NCBI GenBank assembly: GCA_030523275.1
Contig: JAUNIX010000010.1
Location: forward strand, 1 to 64,000
DNA length: 64,000 bases
Direction of reading: 5' to 3'
Source of the DNA: Lachnospiraceae bacterium
GTDB taxonomy: Bacteria > Bacillota > Clostridia > Lachnospirales > Lachnospiraceae
The notes under the pieces were generated by a model, which did not search any database, was not told the origin of the DNA, and saw only the letters and a list, made by a program, of their open reading frames with translations. Position numbers and translations under genes: made by a program. This document shows, piece after piece, positions 61,976-64,000 of the stretch; position 1 is the first letter of the stretch, and each line of letters opens with the position of its first letter.

Positions 61976-62004
61976 ATTATACATGTTGCAATACAACATG
62001 TCAA
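61976..62004 (-). promoter_or_regulatory. Perfect-consensus tmRNA promoter with palindromic spacer
   Basis: Minus strand TTGACA (62004-61999), 17-bp spacer, TATAAT (61981-61976), about 60 bases before the mature tmRNA 5' end. The spacer is an inverted repeat: ACATGTTG and CAACATGT around CAATA, extending from 61981 to 62001. Confidence 0.88.
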
Positions 62005-62054
62005 TATTTCAGTTTTAATTTTGTAATCCGCTTACCAATATCAGAACAAAGGCA

Positions 62055-62522
62055 TTAACGAATCCGCATTTTTAATTCCCTTTGCGCTTCTCTCTTCTGA
62101 TCTTTCTTAGCAATATCCTGTCGTTTATCGTATAATTTCTTACCTTTGGCAAGACCTATTTCTACTTTTACCAAACTACCTTTAAAATATACACGCAATG
62201 GAACAATCGTATAACCCTTTACCTGTGCCTTACTCTCCATGCGATAAATCTCACTTTTGTGCATCAAAAGCTTGCGCACACGAAGTGGATCTTTATTAAA
62301 TATGTTTCCCTTTTCATACGGATTAATGTGCATACGATGGATAAATATTTCTCCATGATCAATACTGATGAACGATTCTTTGATACTACACTGTCCTAAA
62401 CGTAGAGATTTTACTTCTGTTCCATGGAGTGCTATCCCAGCTTCATAAGTTTCTTCGATAAAATAGTCATGTCTTGCTTTTTTATTATTTGCAATTAATT
62501 TAAATCCTTCTTTTTTTGCCAT
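62055..62522 (-). CDS. smpB: SsrA-binding protein SmpB
   Basis: A 155-residue RNA-binding protein that escorts tmRNA to stalled ribosomes. It has the conserved ANNKKARHDYFIEETYEAGI, ALHGTEVKSLRLGQCSIKES, HINPYEKGNIFNKDPLR and the basic tail KGKKLYDKRQDIAKKDQKRE. The start overlaps the end of rnr by 28 bases, the common rnr-smpB arrangement, and ssrA follows downstream from its own promoter. Confidence 0.95.
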   Translation of the reverse strand: MAKKEGFKLIANNKKARHDYFIEETYEAGIALHGTEVKSLRLGQCSIKESFISIDHGEIFIHRMHINPYEKGNIFNKDPLRVRKLLMHKSEIYRMESKAQVKGYTIVPLRVYFKGSLVKVEIGLAKGKKLYDKRQDIAKKDQKREAQRELKMRIR

Positions 62523-64000
62523 TCGTCTTCTCCTTCCTCTTCATACAATTCAAAATCTATTGTGCGCAACATTTTATTCGTCTCTTTTACACGAACCGGA
62601 ACTCGCATACCAAGTTCAAATACGCGCCCTGTATGCTCCCCAATCATCGAATAACTTTGTTCGTTATATTGATAGAAATCATCTACCATATCTGCAACAC
62701 GAATCATACCCTCAACTGTGTTTGGCAATTCCACATAAATTCCCCAGGTGGTAATACCGGAAATAACACCAATAAATACTTCACCAAGATGTTGCTCCAT
62801 ATATTCCACTTTTTTCATCTTGATCACTTCTCGTTCCATTTCATCCGCACGGCGTTCCGTTTTTGAACTAGACTCTGCAATACGTGGCAAAATATGTTCA
62901 TAATGATTTACGCGTTTTTTATTAAATTTACCATGCAAATTTTCTTTTATGATTCGATGAATCTGTAAATCTGGGTACCGACGAATCGGTGAAGTAAAAT
63001 GGCAATAATAATTTGCTGACAATCCAAAATGACCAATATTATTCGTCGTATATTTTGCCTGTTTCATGGAACGAAGAGCCAAACGACTAATCAAAGCTTC
63101 TTCTTCTGTTCCTTCGATTTTATTTAATAATTTCTGAATTTCTTTTGGATGAATTCTTTCTTTCGTTCCATTTTTTAGAAAATATCCAAAATTCTGTATA
63201 AAAACTGCTAATTTCTGTATTTTTTCCGGATCGGGACTCTCATGTGTTCGATACAAGAACGGAATTTCCTGCCAAAAAAAGTCTTCTGCAATCGTTTCGT
63301 TGGCAGCTAGCATAAAGTCTTCAATAATTTTTGTTGCACAATTACGATCATACGGATAAATTTCTAATGGTTTCCCATCTTCATCTAAAATAAGCTTCGA
63401 TTCTGGAAAATCAAAGTCAATCGAACCGCGTTCATGTCGACGTTTTCTTAAAATATCTGATAATTCTTTCATTAATTCAAACATTGGTACTAAGTTCTCA
63501 TAACGTTTACACTCTTCCTCATCATGAGAATCAATAATCTTGGCAACACTTGTATAACTCATACGCTCGTCCACGTTAATGACAGTCTCGGCAATCTTAT
63601 GACCAATGATTTTTCCTTTATGATCAATATCCATAATGCAACTAAGGGCCAAGCGATTGGTACCAGCATTTAAAGAACAAATCCCATTTGAAAGTTTGTG
63701 TGGAAGCATTGGAATCACGCGATCAATCAAATAGATGCTAGTCCCACGATTAATTGCTTCTTTATCCAGAGCAGATCCTTCCGTCACATAATGACTCACA
63801 TCAGCAATATGAACCCCGAGCTGATATCCATAATCCTGTCTTGTCAATGTAATTGCATCATCTAAGTCTTTGGCATCTTCCCCATCAATGGTGACCGTCT
63901 GCCAATCACGAATGTCCATACGACCTGCCATATCTTCTGGAGACACTTCGTTGCCAATCTTTTTAACCTGTTTCATAGCTTCTGTCGGAAATTCCACTGG
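62495..64000 (-). CDS. rnr: Ribonuclease R, 3' part (gene continues beyond the right edge)
   Basis: At least 501 C-terminal residues of the RNB-family 3'-to-5' exoribonuclease; the frame is open to the window edge, so the true start is outside. The catalytic RNB block is TIDGEDAKDLDDAITLTR with the metal-binding Asp residues near the edge, followed by GVHIADVSHYVTEGS, DRVIPMLPHKLSNGICSLN, FTSPIRRYPDLQIHRII and a C-terminal S1 domain (GVISGITTWGIYVELPNTVE). It degrades structured RNA and, with SmpB-tmRNA, non-stop mRNA. The N-terminal cold-shock domains expected for the full protein are not in view. Confidence 0.93.
   Translation of the reverse strand, partial: PVEFPTEAMKQVKKIGNEVSPEDMAGRMDIRDWQTVTIDGEDAKDLDDAITLTRQDYGYQLGVHIADVSHYVTEGSALDKEAINRGTSIYLIDRVIPMLPHKLSNGICSLNAGTNRLALSCIMDIDHKGKIIGHKIAETVINVDERMSYTSVAKIIDSHDEEECKRYENLVPMFELMKELSDILRKRRHERGSIDFDFPESKLILDEDGKPLEIYPYDRNCATKIIEDFMLAANETIAEDFFWQEIPFLYRTHESPDPEKIQKLAVFIQNFGYFLKNGTKERIHPKEIQKLLNKIEGTEEEALISRLALRSMKQAKYTTNNIGHFGLSANYYCHFTSPIRRYPDLQIHRIIKENLHGKFNKKRVNHYEHILPRIAESSSKTERRADEMEREVIKMKKVEYMEQHLGEVFIGVISGITTWGIYVELPNTVEGMIRVADMVDDFYQYNEQSYSMIGEHTGRVFELGMRVPVRVKETNKMLRTIDFELYEEEGEDEWQKKKDLN

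Noticed and set aside
1..64000. CRISPR arrays, insertion sequences and prophage
   Set aside because: No regularly spaced repeats, transposase genes or phage structural genes were seen on either strand. The only recombinase is the EPS-linked one.

Overview
The window comes from a low-GC, Gram-positive anaerobe of the Clostridia, most likely a Lachnospiraceae-type gut bacterium. This is inferred from AT-rich DNA, AGGAGG-type ribosome binding sites, consensus sigma-A promoters, CpsB/C/D-type polysaccharide regulators, a CbiMNQO cobalt importer behind a cobalamin riboswitch, and families common in that group (DUF3793, Csp-like S8 peptidase, sigma/ABC operons). No species is claimed.

Layout. (1) 1-14860, minus strand: an exopolysaccharide (EPS) operon running off the left edge. 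It encodes a priming sugar transferase, the CpsB/CpsC/CpsD module, a membrane acyltransferase, an acyl-AMP ligase with its own acyl carrier protein, UDP-glucose dehydrogenase, a PssD/PssE glycosyltransferase pair, a TupA-like ATP-grasp protein, an N5-(carboxyethyl)ornithine synthase-like enzyme, a GT4 glycosyltransferase, a hexapeptide acyltransferase, a Wzy-like polymerase and a polysaccharide pyruvyl transferase. (2) 14861-16490: the control region. A tyrosine recombinase gene and a perfect-consensus EPS promoter lie together between two inverted copies of a short site, which looks like a self-contained invertible promoter switch, read here in the ON orientation. (3) 16525-24288: GNAT, glyoxalase, NSS transporter, small membrane proteins, the riboswitch-cbiMNQO operon, and a flavodoxin/DUF3793 pair with a Fur-like box. 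(4) 25165-39251: Csp-like protease, metallo-beta-lactamase-fold hydrolase, endonuclease IV, RpiR regulator, Gld-type ABC system, a sigma/membrane-protein pair, threonine synthase, Y-family polymerase and a PH-domain protein. (5) 39326-39622: a compact type I toxin-antitoxin locus with a 26-residue holin-like toxin. (6) 39642-46658: aldo/keto reductase, trehalose PTS operon with divergent repressor, a C45-family hydrolase and an AraC-type pseudogene. (7) 46942-61494: two paralogous TetR plus heterodimeric ABC exporter modules, flanking a sigma-factor/ABC operon and fucO. (8) 61534-64000: tmRNA, smpB and the 3' part of rnr, the trans-translation locus.

How the genes work together. The EPS operon has an unusual set of decorating enzymes: pyruvyl ketal addition, ACP-dependent acylation, and a possible amide link between a uronic acid (UDP-glucose dehydrogenase) and an opine-type amino acid (carboxyethylornithine-type synthase plus ATP-grasp ligase). 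Together with the putative inversion switch upstream, this suggests a phase-variable, chemically modified acidic surface polymer. That system is the most interesting content of the window. The functional link is inferred from gene order and families and has not been demonstrated.
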